From: Bacillus thermotolerans
GTDB lineage: Bacteria; Bacillota; Bacilli; Bacillales; Domibacillaceae
Assembly (NCBI RefSeq): GCF_000812025.2
Contig: NZ_JWJE02000017.1
Span: forward strand, 1 to 64,000
Reading direction: 5' to 3'
Length of the DNA stretch: 64,000 nt
Shown: piece by piece, positions 1-8,240 of the stretch
How the letters are laid out: each line of letters begins with the position of its first letter
Position numbering within the stretch: the stretch's first letter is position 1
Program-made: the position numbers and the translations under genes
The notes under the pieces: model-generated
The model's database searches: none
Told to the model about the DNA's origin: nothing
Seen by the model: the letters and a program-made list of their open reading frames with translations, nothing else

Positions 1-90
1 AGTCTTTTCTATAAATGGTGTCAACGCCAATAAAACGCTGAAAAAGGGTTCGGAATAAGACTATTCCGAACCCCTTTTGTCTACAAACTG
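1..90 (+). mobile_element. Terminal sequence of an IS1182-type element (remnant or edge of an element lying left of the window)
   Basis: This stretch is the reverse complement, with a few mismatches, of 3990-4080, which borders a recognisable IS1182-family transposase C-terminus. It contains a hairpin formed by AAGGGGTTCGGAAT and its complement. From the orientation, the transposase would lie to the left of the window on the plus strand. The end abuts the terminator at 91 with no spacer. Confidence 0.7.
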
Positions 91-122
91 AGAGTACGCC
101 CGCACTGGCGTACTCTTTTTTT
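91..122 (+). terminator. Intrinsic terminator flush with the IS end
   Basis: AGAGTACGCC and GGCGTACTCT form a 10-bp stem with a 6-base loop, followed by a run of eight T. The gene it originally served lies outside the window or was displaced by the insertion. Confidence 0.75.
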
Positions 123-178
123 CGCGCAATAATATTAAATATAAAAAATATGTTAGCTCCATCACTGTTCACCGGCGG

Positions 179-667
179 CTATTTACTCAGCTCTTTGGCC
201 AATCTTGACCGGCGGAATCCTCTCTGCTGGATGAACTCCTTTATCTCATCAGTGCTCTGGTAAGAAAGTCTAATGTGATAGTAGTTCACTTGTTCAACAA
301 GAGCAAAAATATAAAGAAATAAAAACCACCCTAAATTATTTGAAGAGCTCACCAAAAGGAGAGGTCCGATGAGAAGCAGGAGCCAATTTAACTTTTTGAA
401 GAAAGAGAATAAGCGCAGCTGTCTAAAGGACAGAGAAGCCTCTTTACCTTCGCGGATTTTTCGCCATTGCAGAAACCAATAAAGAGTGCCTTGCAGCAAA
501 ATAAATTCTAATAAGACAAAGGCATAGAGCGGGGAAAGGGTCAGTAAGTAAGGTTCGGTCCACTCAAACATGCGCGCATAAAGTACCCATAAAAAAATAA
601 ACAAGATGGCAGCGGTTAATTCACCGGTCCACAAATGAAGCAGCTTCTTTGTTGCTTTCTTTTTCAT
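179..667 (-). CDS. Small integral membrane protein, unknown function
   Basis: A 162-residue protein with four clear hydrophobic helices (about residues 13-34, 40-68, 93-109 and 112-130), separated by a basic loop (WRKIREGKEASLSFRQLR) and followed by a charged C-terminal tail. The ATG is preceded by AAAGAGGCG at good spacing. It stands alone on the minus strand, divergent from the polyketide synthase operon and inside the IS-bounded island. I recognise no family and no catalytic motif. Confidence 0.7.
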   Translation of the reverse strand: MKKKATKKLLHLWTGELTAAILFIFLWVLYARMFEWTEPYLLTLSPLYAFVLLEFILLQGTLYWFLQWRKIREGKEASLSFRQLRLFSFFKKLNWLLLLIGPLLLVSSSNNLGWFLFLYIFALVEQVNYYHIRLSYQSTDEIKEFIQQRGFRRSRLAKELSK

Positions 668-843
668 GAAATCGCCTCTTTATCATGTCGTTTATCATAT
701 ATACGAATGAAGGAATCCATAAGTTTCAATTTGACTGAAACAAGCGGAGGGATGAGCGGCTCGCATAAGAAGAAGTTTAAGAGTAGCAAGCAAGGGAAAA
801 GGAAAAGCTAAAGGAAAAAGACGCCAAAGGGGATGACAAGTGA

Positions 844-1905
844 ATGCCGTTTATTAAAGCTGTTGTGACAGAGGATCCGCCTTACCGGTTTGAACAGCAG
901 GATGTGGTCGAAGTCGTAAGAAACTTATTTGGGGACCATTACAAGGATATTGAAAGACTGCTGAAGGTATTTGATAATGGACAAATCGACAGCCGCTATT
1001 TCTCCGCTCCGCTTTCATGGTTTGAGCAGGAGCATGGCCTTCAGGCAAAGAATGACTTATTTATTGAGCAAGCTGTTCGGCTAGGGGCTGAGGCAGTGGA
1101 AAGGTGCTTAGAGGAAGCAGGAGTAGCGAAGGAAGAGATCGATGCCTTTATTTACGTTTCAAGTACAGGGATGGCTACGCCGACCATCGATGCCCGCATC
1201 ATGAATGAGCTTCGGCTTCCTTCTCATATTAAGCGCATTCCGCTCTGGGGGCTTGGCTGCGCGGGCGGAGCAGGAGGAATCAGCAGAGCACACGATTACT
1301 GTCTTGCTTATCCGGATGCCAATGTACTAGTCCTTTGCATTGAGCTTTGCAGTTTAACCTTCCAGAAGTCCGATATGTCGAAAAGTAATTTAATTGGTAC
1401 CTCTCTTTTTGCGGATGGAGTCGCTTGTGCGTTAGTAAGTGGCGAACTGCAGGCATCGGGGAGCGGGTTTTTCACAAAGAAGACACAGTCTACGCTTATG
1501 CCTGATTCTGAAGACGTGATGGGGTGGGACATTAAGGACAAGGGACTGCATGTAATCTTTTCGAGGGATATTCCAAGCATTGTAAAGAGCTGGCTAAAGC
1601 CGAACGTGGATTCATTTTTACATACTATGAGAAAACAGCCGGATGATATCGATCATTTCATTGCCCACCCTGGCGGAAAAAAAGTATTAACTGCCTATGA
1701 AGAGTCATTAGGCTTTTCAGAGGAAAAAACAGCCATTTCCCGTAATGTGCTTGCTCGTTATGGCAACATGTCCTCACCGACGGTTCTTTATGTGCTGAAG
1801 GAAGTCATTGCCGGGAGGCCCTCTCTTGGAGAAGAGGGCATGCTGACCGCTCTTGGGCCGGGCTTCAGCTCTGAAATGGTTTGGATGGAATGGGGAGAGG
1901 CATAG
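844..1905 (+). CDS. bpsA: Type III polyketide synthase (chalcone/stilbene-synthase family, BpsA/BcsA type)
   Basis: A thiolase-fold type III PKS of 353 residues, the normal family length. In the family these homodimers extend fatty acyl-CoA with malonyl-CoA to make alkylpyrones or alkylresorcinols. The Cys-His-Asn triad is visible: Cys139 in WGLGCAGGAGG, His275 in FIAHPGG and Asn308 in GNMSSPTV. The ATG follows AAAGGGGATG. The next gene, a methyltransferase, starts 3 bases after its stop, the same pairing as bpsA-bpsB (ypbQ) in Bacillus subtilis, where BpsB methylates alkylpyrones. The exact starter unit cannot be read from sequence. Confidence 0.9.
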   Translation: MPFIKAVVTEDPPYRFEQQDVVEVVRNLFGDHYKDIERLLKVFDNGQIDSRYFSAPLSWFEQEHGLQAKNDLFIEQAVRLGAEAVERCLEEAGVAKEEIDAFIYVSSTGMATPTIDARIMNELRLPSHIKRIPLWGLGCAGGAGGISRAHDYCLAYPDANVLVLCIELCSLTFQKSDMSKSNLIGTSLFADGVACALVSGELQASGSGFFTKKTQSTLMPDSEDVMGWDIKDKGLHVIFSRDIPSIVKSWLKPNVDSFLHTMRKQPDDIDHFIAHPGGKKVLTAYEESLGFSEEKTAISRNVLARYGNMSSPTVLYVLKEVIAGRPSLGEEGMLTALGPGFSSEMVWMEWGEA

Positions 1906-1907
1906 GG

Positions 1908-2423
1908 ATGACGTTTTTTTTCATTCTGTTTATTATTGTTGTACTGCAAAGGCTGTTGGAGGTTGTCTATGCCCGCTTTAATGAAAGGCGGATGAAAGCG
2001 CAGGGAGCGATCGAAGCAGGACAAGAGCATTATAAATGGATTGTCCTGTTGCATGTTTTGTTCTTTCTCTCATTATTGATGGAAATAGTATACGTTACTG
2101 AAGGAGAACTGGCGCCTTTCTGGCCGGTGGCCCTGGCAGTATTTGTCATAGCTCAAGTATTGCGGGTTTGGACGCTTTACTCGCTCGGCCCATTCTGGAA
2201 TACAAAGATCATTGTGCTGCCTGGTGCAAAGAAGGTAAAGCGAGGGCCATACCGATGGCTTCCTCATCCTAATTATTTAATCGTAGCACTAGAGATTGCT
2301 TCTCTGCCGCTTATTTTTGGCGGCTGGCGGACGGCAATCGTCTTTTCAATTGCCAATGCCCTGCTTTTGCTGCTTGTTCGCATTCCAGCTGAAGAAAGAG
2401 CCCTGCAGCAGTTAAAAGAATAA
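1908..2423 (+). CDS. bpsB: Isoprenylcysteine carboxyl-methyltransferase-family membrane protein (BpsB/YpbQ type)
   Basis: About 171 residues with several membrane helices and the C-terminal signature of the ICMT/NnrU-like methyltransferases: GPYRWLPHPNYLIV, then a helix and PAEERAL. It likely transfers a methyl group from SAM to the hydroxyl of the polyketide made by the upstream PKS. The ATG at 1908 follows the upstream stop by 2 bases, with GGGGAGAGG just before the junction. A longer reading from 1881 would overlap the PKS and lacks a better ribosome site. Confidence 0.85.
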   Translation: MTFFFILFIIVVLQRLLEVVYARFNERRMKAQGAIEAGQEHYKWIVLLHVLFFLSLLMEIVYVTEGELAPFWPVALAVFVIAQVLRVWTLYSLGPFWNTKIIVLPGAKKVKRGPYRWLPHPNYLIVALEIASLPLIFGGWRTAIVFSIANALLLLLVRIPAEERALQQLKE

Positions 2424-2427
2424 GAGA

Positions 2428-2477
2428 AAAGGCGATTCTTTTAACTGGGCCATGGGGCACAGGGAATCGCCGCCTTT
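2428..2477 (+). terminator. Imperfect hairpin after bpsB, possible terminator
   Basis: AAAGGCGATTC pairs imperfectly with GAATCGCCGCCTTT across a loop of about 25 bases. There is no strong T-run, so terminator function is uncertain. Confidence 0.35.
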
Positions 2478-2616
2478 AGCTGGAAAAAGCCACTTTTCAT
2501 TGTATTCATCTGCAGATTGCGGTTAAATAGAAGGAGAGAGAATTTGACCAAATGAAACAATGAATAAAGAAATGATTAGCAGCCTGATGATCTCGTTATA
2601 ATAGGGAGGCCATGGA

Positions 2617-3441
2617 ATGAAAGAGGTAAATAAATTACACCAGGACGCGACAGAAATATTGAAAGCGACGAGCCGCACATTTTTCATCCCCATCAGCTAT
2701 TTAGCACCAGGGGCGAAAGAGGCGGTATCGTCTGCTTATTTATGTATGCGGGCAATCGATGAGATCGAGGACCACCCTGCACTTGATTCTGAGCTGAAAA
2801 GCGAACTGTTACATGCAGTCAGCCGTATCCTGCAGACTTCTTCAATCGATCAGCCACTTGAGGAGCTGTTTGCCCCTCATAAAGACCAGCTGCCTGAAGT
2901 AACCGTGCGGCTGGCAGATTGGATAAAGGTATGTCCGGCGTCCATCCGCAAATGCGTGGTGGAGGCTACAGCAGAGATGGCCCAAGGGATGGGTGACTGG
3001 GTAGAGAAAAATTGGCATATTGAGGATGAACAGGATTTAGATGATTATACGTATTGCGTAGCAGGTGCAGTAGGTGTGATGCTTTCTGATATTTGGAAAT
3101 GGCATGATGGGACAGAGACAGACAAGCAGCTGGCGATTGCTTACGGCCGCGGCCTGCAGTCTGTGAATATATTACGCAATTATAAAGAAGACCAGGCAGA
3201 GCGCGGCGTGTCCTTTTTCCCAAGCGGCTGGGGATTAGAGGAGATGTTCAGCTATGCACGCCGTAATTTAGCGATGGGTGATCAATACTTAGAAGATATT
3301 CCTGAGAATACGACTGTTCGCAGCTTCTGCAAAATTCCGCTTGCCCTTGCTCACAGTACGCTGGATGCGTTAGTAGCTGGAAAGGAAAAAATGAGCCGTG
3401 CAGAAGTGACGGAAGTGGTTAGCCGGACAGTAGAGGAATAG
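2617..3441 (+). CDS. yisP: Squalene/phytoene synthase-family protein, YisP-like
   Basis: A 274-residue trans-isoprenyl-diphosphate synthase homologue. The first Asp-rich motif is intact (Asp48-Glu-Ile-Glu-Asp52, in MRAIDEIEDHP). The second motif, normally RDxxED in head-to-head synthases, reads LRNYKED, with Asn188 in place of the first Asp. The B. subtilis homologue YisP has a comparable Asn and, as I recall, acts as a farnesyl-diphosphate phosphatase supporting membrane microdomains and biofilm rather than making squalene or phytoene. This protein probably does the same. It has its own promoter region, GGGAGG ribosome site and terminator. Confidence 0.8.
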   Translation: MKEVNKLHQDATEILKATSRTFFIPISYLAPGAKEAVSSAYLCMRAIDEIEDHPALDSELKSELLHAVSRILQTSSIDQPLEELFAPHKDQLPEVTVRLADWIKVCPASIRKCVVEATAEMAQGMGDWVEKNWHIEDEQDLDDYTYCVAGAVGVMLSDIWKWHDGTETDKQLAIAYGRGLQSVNILRNYKEDQAERGVSFFPSGWGLEEMFSYARRNLAMGDQYLEDIPENTTVRSFCKIPLALAHSTLDALVAGKEKMSRAEVTEVVSRTVEE

Positions 3442-3482
3442 AGTTACACCATTTATTAAGGTCGAACCGTTTTTTTCTGCCT

Positions 3483-3519
3483 GCAAAGCCGAAGCATCAT
3501 CTCGGCTTTGCATTTTTTT
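3483..3519 (+). terminator. Intrinsic terminator after the yisP-like gene
   Basis: GCAAAGCCGA pairs with TCGGCTTTGC, followed by ATTTTTTT. Confidence 0.85.
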
Positions 3520-3619
3520 ATGATGTTATTTAATAGAAATGCAGACGAAACATTCAACTGGTATACTAGAAGAGAATAAGAGCAGAATGATCTATTATGA
3601 GTGAAAAGGAGATTCAACG

Positions 3620-3961
3620 ATGGAAGATCATGTAAAAAAGTCTTTAGAAGAATGGAAACAAGAAATCGGTGAATTATTGAAGGATATCGATAAAGAATAT
3701 GACAAGGTCAAGCAAGAGCTGCAAGTCTATTCTTATAAGTTCAGCATTACGAAGCAAGTCATTCAATCGACTGTTAATGAAGAGCTTATTCGCAACGTGC
3801 GGGAGCTTTATCTTACACCTTTTGAACAGAAATTCAACGAACTCAAAGAAGAGATTAGAGATTTGGAAGAAAAAAGAAAAGTATTCCAAATGTTTGTGGA
3901 CAAGATCGATAAGGTAAAGGGACCGGAAGAAGCAGCCTCACAGACAACTGCCCAAGTGTAA
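3620..3961 (+). CDS. Coiled-coil hypothetical protein
   Basis: A 113-residue, highly charged, almost entirely helical protein. Heptad-like stretches cover about residues 5-45 and 70-100 (FNELKEEIRDLEEKRKVF), with a short disordered Ala/Thr tail. It has no signal peptide or membrane segment. An AAAGGAG ribosome site sits 8 bases before the ATG. It is monocistronic and ends directly in a bidirectional terminator into which the neighbouring IS remnant inserted. Family unknown; it could be a cytoplasmic oligomerising or adaptor protein. Confidence 0.75.
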   Translation: MEDHVKKSLEEWKQEIGELLKDIDKEYDKVKQELQVYSYKFSITKQVIQSTVNEELIRNVRELYLTPFEQKFNELKEEIRDLEEKRKVFQMFVDKIDKVKGPEEAASQTTAQV

Positions 3962-3989
3962 AAAAACAAGGACGCTGCTGTCCTTGTTT
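3961..3989. repeat. Left copy of a 29-bp direct repeat that is itself a terminator hairpin
   Basis: The 29 bases match 4266-4294 with one mismatch (G/A in the loop). The core is ACAAGGAC...GTCCTTGT followed by TTT. The two copies bracket the IS1182 remnant, which is what a long target-site duplication at a bidirectional terminator would look like. Confidence 0.75.
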
Positions 3990-4080
3990 CAGTTTGTAGA
4001 CAAAAGGGGTTCGGAATGGTCTCATTCCGAACCCCTTTTTCAGCGTTTTATTGGTATTGATACCATTTATAGAAAAGACT
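3990..4080 (-). mobile_element. Terminal sequence of an IS1182-type element
   Basis: A 91-bp inverted copy of 1-90. It contains the internal hairpin GGGGTTCGGAAT...ATTCCGAACCCC with flanking A and T runs, probably the terminator of the former transposase gene. It lies between the 29-bp repeat (3961-3989) and the transposase fragment (4102-4214). Confidence 0.75.
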
Positions 4081-4101
4081 GGACCTCTCCGAGGCCATCA
4101 T

Positions 4102-4214
4102 TTAGACCGTTTCCGGACTTTGCCAAGTCCAGTTGGCCATTTTCTTAAGATTCATGGCAGCAAAAGTAAGCATCGCCTGCATGGACAATTTTTTAAGGCC
4201 CCTTAGCGGACTTG
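4102..4214 (-). pseudogene. IS1182-family transposase, C-terminal fragment
   Basis: Read on the minus strand, this encodes about 37 residues including PLRGLKKLSMQAMLTFAA and NLKKMANWTWQ before a TAA stop, the characteristic C-terminal tail of IS1182-family transposases from Bacillaceae. Everything upstream is gone. Only about 50 bases separate the fragment from the right-hand 29-bp repeat, so most of the roughly 1.5-2 kb element has been deleted internally. Confidence 0.8.
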
Positions 4215-4265
4215 ATTATCCTTGTCGATTGGAATGGAAACAGGCAGCCTACATTTACGGGTAAT

Positions 4266-4300
4266 AAAAAAACAAGGACGCTACTGTCCTTGTTTTTTTG
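4266..4300. repeat. Right copy of the 29-bp direct repeat; terminator overlapping the stop of the thioesterase gene
   Basis: Identical to 3961-3989 except for one loop base, then a run of T on the plus strand and of A read from the minus strand. The minus-strand thioesterase stop codon (4281-4283) lies in the hairpin loop, so this is probably the original gene-end terminator and the left copy is the duplicate. Confidence 0.7.
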
Positions 4301-4703
4301 TTACCATCATAGAAGAGGTGACGCTGGCAACAGTTTTGCCGTTTTGCTTGAGCTCGGCAGTTACATAAGAGACGGTACGTCCGAATTTTCCTACCTGTGC
4401 TTCTACCTCGACCTCACCGATGAACGTAGGGCGATGGAAGGTTGTCTGCAGGTTAATAGAAGCAAAGGTCTGCTCTTCTGTTAAGAGGGAAGAGATCGCA
4501 TAAGCCATCATAATATCGGCCGCTGCCGTTACAAAACCGCCCATGATCACTCCGTTGCCGTTTAGCAGGTGGCTTCCAACCGTCCAAACTCCTTTTGCGA
4601 AGCCGTCCTTGGCTTCTTTTACTTCTACGCCAAGTGACGTATCACAAGCAGGAGGAGCACTCTCGCCTCGAATAACTTCATGTAGATTCACAGTTTTGAC
4701 CAT
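4281..4703 (-). CDS. PaaI/YdiI-type hotdog-fold acyl-CoA thioesterase
   Basis: A 140-residue single hotdog domain, the usual size for PaaI-family thioesterases, which hydrolyse acyl- or aryl-CoA as tetramers. The helix motif HLLNGNGVIMGGFVTAAAD carries the catalytic-region Asn/Gly/Asp pattern, followed by beta strands typical of the fold (INLQTTFHRP, VEVEAQV). It is transcribed alone from a promoter near 4710-4760 that overlaps a cre-like box. The physiological substrate is not evident. Confidence 0.8.
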   Translation of the reverse strand: MVKTVNLHEVIRGESAPPACDTSLGVEVKEAKDGFAKGVWTVGSHLLNGNGVIMGGFVTAAADIMMAYAISSLLTEEQTFASINLQTTFHRPTFIGEVEVEAQVGKFGRTVSYVTAELKQNGKTVASVTSSMMVTKKQGQ

Positions 4704-4730
4704 AATCTTATTCTTCCTTTCTACTAATTA

Positions 4731-4744
4731 TGTAAACGGTTACG
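4731..4744. promoter_or_regulatory. Putative CcpA cre box upstream of the thioesterase gene
   Basis: TGTAAACGGTTACG matches the consensus TGWAANCGNTNWCA at all but the last position. It lies about 30 bases upstream of the minus-strand thioesterase start, a position expected for catabolite repression. Confidence 0.5.
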
Positions 4745-4937
4745 ATAAGGGATTCGCTTCATGACCTGCGAAACCCTTTTTTCTTTCCATTTTGGTGAAA
4801 AAGCCTTTAGTCAAGAGGGGAAAGACCTGCTACAATAAAGTGGATATCTTAAGCCACATCTCCCTGTTGTTTGATCAGCTATGCAGTGGTGAATATATAG
4901 ATAGAGCAAGGCACCGCAAGAGAGGAAAAGATAAACC

Positions 4938-5534
4938 ATGTGGCCATTTCAGAAAAAGCCAAAAGAGGAAGCAAAGAAAAAGAGAGCATATTATTTAGCT
5001 GCAAAAGAGGATACAAAGGAAAGAGAAATTGAAATCATGGCGAGCAAGGTACGCTGGGCTATCCAGCAATCTCCTAATAAAGAGCTTGTTTTTTTATGCA
5101 TTGGCTCTGACCGTTCAACCGGTGATGCACTAGGTCCATTCGTCGGATCCATGCTTAAGCAGAATAAGCTGCCCTACCCGGTATATGGGACTTTGAAATC
5201 TCCAGTTCATGCGCTGAATTTAGGAGAAGTCATGAAGGAATTGAAAGAAAACTATGAAAACCCAATGATATTTGCCATTGATGCATGCCTAGGAGATGAA
5301 GAGCGGATTGGCTATATTCTATTCAAGGAAGAACCGTTAATTCCAGGGCATGCACTGAATAAATCACTGCCGCAGGTCGGTCAATTGCACATGAGGGCGA
5401 TTGTCAATTATTTAGACCCTTTATCCCCCGCCCAGTCACTAAATGATACAAGGCTTTACACCGTGATACACCTGGCAGGAGTGATAACAGACATTATTAT
5501 GCGAGCAACGTCAACGGAAGAATTTGAGGAGTGA
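4938..5534 (+). CDS. yyaC: YyaC-type spore protein (GPR-like putative protease)
   Basis: A 198-residue protein with a lysine-rich N-terminus and a domain resembling the germination protease GPR: VFLCIGSDRSTGDALGPF, then FAIDACLG and a C-terminal HLAGVITDII segment. This matches the YyaC family of sporulation proteins in Bacillaceae, whose biochemical activity is not firmly established. AGAGGAAAAG precedes the ATG. It is followed closely by the GntR regulator, which has its own TATAAT. Confidence 0.8.
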   Translation: MWPFQKKPKEEAKKKRAYYLAAKEDTKEREIEIMASKVRWAIQQSPNKELVFLCIGSDRSTGDALGPFVGSMLKQNKLPYPVYGTLKSPVHALNLGEVMKELKENYENPMIFAIDACLGDEERIGYILFKEEPLIPGHALNKSLPQVGQLHMRAIVNYLDPLSPAQSLNDTRLYTVIHLAGVITDIIMRATSTEEFEE

Positions 5535-5562
5535 AGGTTTGCTCTTCATGACGGAAGTAAGC

Positions 5563-5586
5563 TATAATTTTGTATAAAGTATACGG
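5563..5586 (+). promoter_or_regulatory. Promoter and possible autoregulatory site of the first GntR gene
   Basis: TATAAT at 5563-5568 is followed by TTTTGTATAAAGTATAC, which resembles the operator repeated through the cluster (GTATAC core with flanking TTTTG). It lies just upstream of the TTG start, consistent with autoregulation. Confidence 0.4.
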
Positions 5587-5605
5587 TGAAAAGGGGGCTG
5601 GTCGA

Positions 5606-6277
5606 TTGGCAAGCCAGTGGACAGAAGAAAGTTTATTGTCAATTCGCGAAAGAGCGTACCTCCATTTAAAGGATCTCATTTTAGATGGAGAGTTCAAGGC
5701 AGGAGATCGCCTGGTGGAGCGGGAGTTGGCAGAAAAGCTGAACATTAGCCGAACACCAATCCGCGAAGCGCTATTTCGGTTAGAGTCTCAAGGTTTCGTT
5801 AAGACGGTACCAAGGAAAGGTGTTATTGTAGCAGACAGCTCTGATCAGGAAATCCTCGAAGTCTTTACGATATTATCTTCGTTAGAAGTGCTTGCTTCTA
5901 AGCTTGCCGTTCAGAAGCTGAACGAAGAGAGCAAACAAGAGCTCCAGCGCTATATTGAGAAAGTAGAGAAGCAGCTGGAGGGCGAAGAAGAGCCCGATAT
6001 CTCCTTACATAGCGAGTTGAATCATTTATTGTACAGTGCCGCTAAGAATAAGAAGCTCTATGAAATTTTAAGCGGATTATCGGATTATATTAAAGCCTTT
6101 GCAAAAACCGGCTATAAGAATTCAGGACGGGCAAGGAAGTCCATGGAAGAGCATTTAGCGATTATGAAGGCTATCGTGAATCAAGAGGAAGAAATGGCGG
6201 AGTACTTAACGAGAATACATATCGAAAACTCCAAAAAAGCCTATATCGAAGCGATCAGAAACAGCGAAAAAAGATAA
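5606..6277 (+). CDS. GntR-family transcriptional regulator, FadR/FCD subfamily (copy 1)
   Basis: About 223 residues: an N-terminal winged helix (about 5-75, with ISRTPIREALFRLESQGF as recognition region) and a C-terminal all-helical FCD ligand domain whose metal-binding His residues fall in MEEHLAIMKA and MRIHIE-like positions. The TTG at 5606 has AAAAGGGGG upstream and aligns exactly with the start of the paralogue at 17117; a longer reading from 5570 runs into the promoter. The recognition helix is identical to that of the paralogue, so both probably bind the same GTATAC-centred operators found through 6508-17890. Confidence 0.88.
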   Translation: MASQWTEESLLSIRERAYLHLKDLILDGEFKAGDRLVERELAEKLNISRTPIREALFRLESQGFVKTVPRKGVIVADSSDQEILEVFTILSSLEVLASKLAVQKLNEESKQELQRYIEKVEKQLEGEEEPDISLHSELNHLLYSAAKNKKLYEILSGLSDYIKAFAKTGYKNSGRARKSMEEHLAIMKAIVNQEEEMAEYLTRIHIENSKKAYIEAIRNSEKR

Positions 6278-6283
6278 GAAATC

Positions 6284-6315
6284 AAAAGAAAGGGTCAAGC
6301 AGCCCTTTCTTTTTT
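6284..6315 (+). terminator. Intrinsic terminator after the first GntR gene
   Basis: AAAGAAAGGG pairs with CCCTTTCTTTT, ending in a T-run. Confidence 0.85.
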
Positions 6316-6751
6316 GCATGATTCGGTATAAAATACATGTAAATGATTGCAAAATTTTTATAATTGTTTGACTATTTTATTGAGACAGTGTTATAGTTAA
6401 GCATATTCATCTTTTTAAGAAGGAGGGTAGGAGCAGGAGGAAAGTCTGGGAGGGATGCATGTCCAGACGAAACAATCAAAAGGGGTAAAGTGTTTTTTTG
6501 GGATTGAATTGTATACAATGTACAGTATACAGAGTGAAAGGGATGGATGTCAGATTTAATCACATAAAAGTGATCATTCTTTGGGAAAGAAGAGTATGGT
6601 TGAAAGCGCTTTCTATGGGAGCTGACAGAAATCACTTCAAAAGAAGCTTGCTTGCAAAGTGATCTTGCACGCTTTATTTACTCAGTAGTGAAAGCAAAAA
6701 ACGACGGATGCACATGGCCTAGGGGATCTTATTAAACAATGGGGGAATTTT
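6316..6751 (+). promoter_or_regulatory. 436-bp control region of the first permease: GntR-type operators and a cre box
   Basis: There is no gene here. It contains a perfect 12-bp palindrome ATTGTATACAAT (6508-6519) followed at once by TGTACAGTATACA (6519-6531), both with the GTATAC core of the cluster operator. Downstream lies TGAAAGCGCTTTCT (6601-6614), a near-ideal CcpA cre site. The AT-rich stretch 6345-6400 may carry the promoter. The arrangement suggests induction through GntR and repression by preferred carbon sources. Confidence 0.6.
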
Positions 6752-8200
6752 ATGGAACTCACATTCGCTCACTGGATTTACGTGCTTGTCACTGTGGTGG
6801 TCATCGGGACGATGCTTTTTAGAAAAGGGGTTGTACTGCCAGTTATTGTTGGGACTTTTCTCGTAGCGGCTGTATACAAAGGAAATGTGGTTTCAGGGTT
6901 TCAAGCAGTGTTCAATGCAAACCTGACTGCTGCTCAAGAGTTATTCAGTATCTTCCTTATTATTTCTCTTATGATCGCTTTATTGAATTCGCTTAAAGAT
7001 CTGGGTGCTGATAAGAAGCTCATCGCACCTATTCAAAAAGTTATGGTAAACGGCCATATTTCTTATCTCATTTTAGCAGTAGTGACTTATGTCATTTCTC
7101 TGTTCTTCTGGCCTACTCCGGCCGTTCCACTGATTTGTGCATTGCTTGTTCCAGCAGCTGTCAAGGCCGGTCTCCCGTTGATGAGTGCCGCAGCAGTTAT
7201 CATTATTGCTGGTCAAGGAATGGCGCTCTCTTCGGACTATATCATTCAAGTTGCTCCTATGCTCAGCGCAACAGCAGCAGGAATCGATACGCTCCTCATC
7301 ACGGACAAGGTTCTCATACTCTCTCTCGTTACAGGAGGAAGTGCCCTCGCTATTGTTTACTGGAGAGCACGCAAAGAGATTGCTGAAAATGCTTCCCGAG
7401 TGGAAGATGGGTTCAATGAGGAAGAGAAAGCTTATTTCAATGTAGCGGATGAACTAGCTGCAGCCGCAGACGAAAGTGAAGAGATACTGGACAGAAAGCA
7501 GCGCTGGGGGAAAATCTTCGCTGTACTTGTTCCTCTTTCCATGCTGGCGGTCATGATTTACATGTTCCAGTCCAAGCTGTTCGGCGGTTCCTCACTGGAG
7601 GGAACGGATGGCGCCGCTTTTGTAGGCGGGGTAGCAGCTATCCTACTGATACTGGCTACACTTGCCTTTAACCGTATTCATGCTTTCGATAAAATCAGTG
7701 ATCACTTAACGGAAGGTTTCGTATTTGCTTTTCGTGCGATGGCTCCCGTAATTCCAATTGCCGGCTTCTTCTTTATGGGAAGCGGGGACTTCACCGGCTC
7801 CATTCTTTCGCTTGATGAAAATGCAGTCAAGCCAGCCTTCCTGTTTGATATGGTACAAGCTGGTCAGACTCTTATTCCGCAAAATGCCTTCTTTACAGGG
7901 TTCGGTATTCTAATTGTTGGTTTAGTCACTGGATTAGATGGCTCCGGCTTCTCCGGACTGCCACTTACGGGTGCTTTATCTGGTGCAATGGCTGGAGGAG
8001 TGGGAATGGATCCAGCTACTCTCGCAGCCATTGGACAAATGGGAGCGATTTGGGGAGGAGGAACTCTTGTTGCTTGGTCTTCTCTTGTCGCGGTTGCTGG
8101 ATTTCTGCAGCTGTCGCCAATTGAACTGGCAAGAAGAAACTTCGTACCTGTTCTCACCGGCTTGTTCCTTGCTACGTTATTAGCTATTCTTATATGGTAA
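6752..8200 (+). CDS. Multi-pass ion/solute permease (DcuC/GntP-like superfamily), substrate unknown
   Basis: A 482-residue polytopic protein with about 11-12 hydrophobic helices and a charged cytoplasmic loop at about 208-250. Family-like features include FFWPTPAVPLICALLVP in the first half and GLDGSGFSGLPLTGALSG in the second, re-entrant-loop-style segments typical of ion-transporter-superfamily carriers. GGGGG precedes the ATG. Operators and a cre box upstream, and the catabolic neighbours, suggest uptake of the compound degraded by the cluster. Confidence 0.75.
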   Translation: MELTFAHWIYVLVTVVVIGTMLFRKGVVLPVIVGTFLVAAVYKGNVVSGFQAVFNANLTAAQELFSIFLIISLMIALLNSLKDLGADKKLIAPIQKVMVNGHISYLILAVVTYVISLFFWPTPAVPLICALLVPAAVKAGLPLMSAAAVIIIAGQGMALSSDYIIQVAPMLSATAAGIDTLLITDKVLILSLVTGGSALAIVYWRARKEIAENASRVEDGFNEEEKAYFNVADELAAAADESEEILDRKQRWGKIFAVLVPLSMLAVMIYMFQSKLFGGSSLEGTDGAAFVGGVAAILLILATLAFNRIHAFDKISDHLTEGFVFAFRAMAPVIPIAGFFFMGSGDFTGSILSLDENAVKPAFLFDMVQAGQTLIPQNAFFTGFGILIVGLVTGLDGSGFSGLPLTGALSGAMAGGVGMDPATLAAIGQMGAIWGGGTLVAWSSLVAVAGFLQLSPIELARRNFVPVLTGLFLATLLAILIW

Positions 8201-8240
8201 GGAAAGGGCAGGGCCGATACGCACTAATATAGAAGACGAG

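Noticed and set aside
93-3989. Composite transposon between the two IS1182-type ends
   Set aside because: No intact transposase is visible and the right element is deleted internally, so current mobility is unlikely; only an IS-framed island is claimed.
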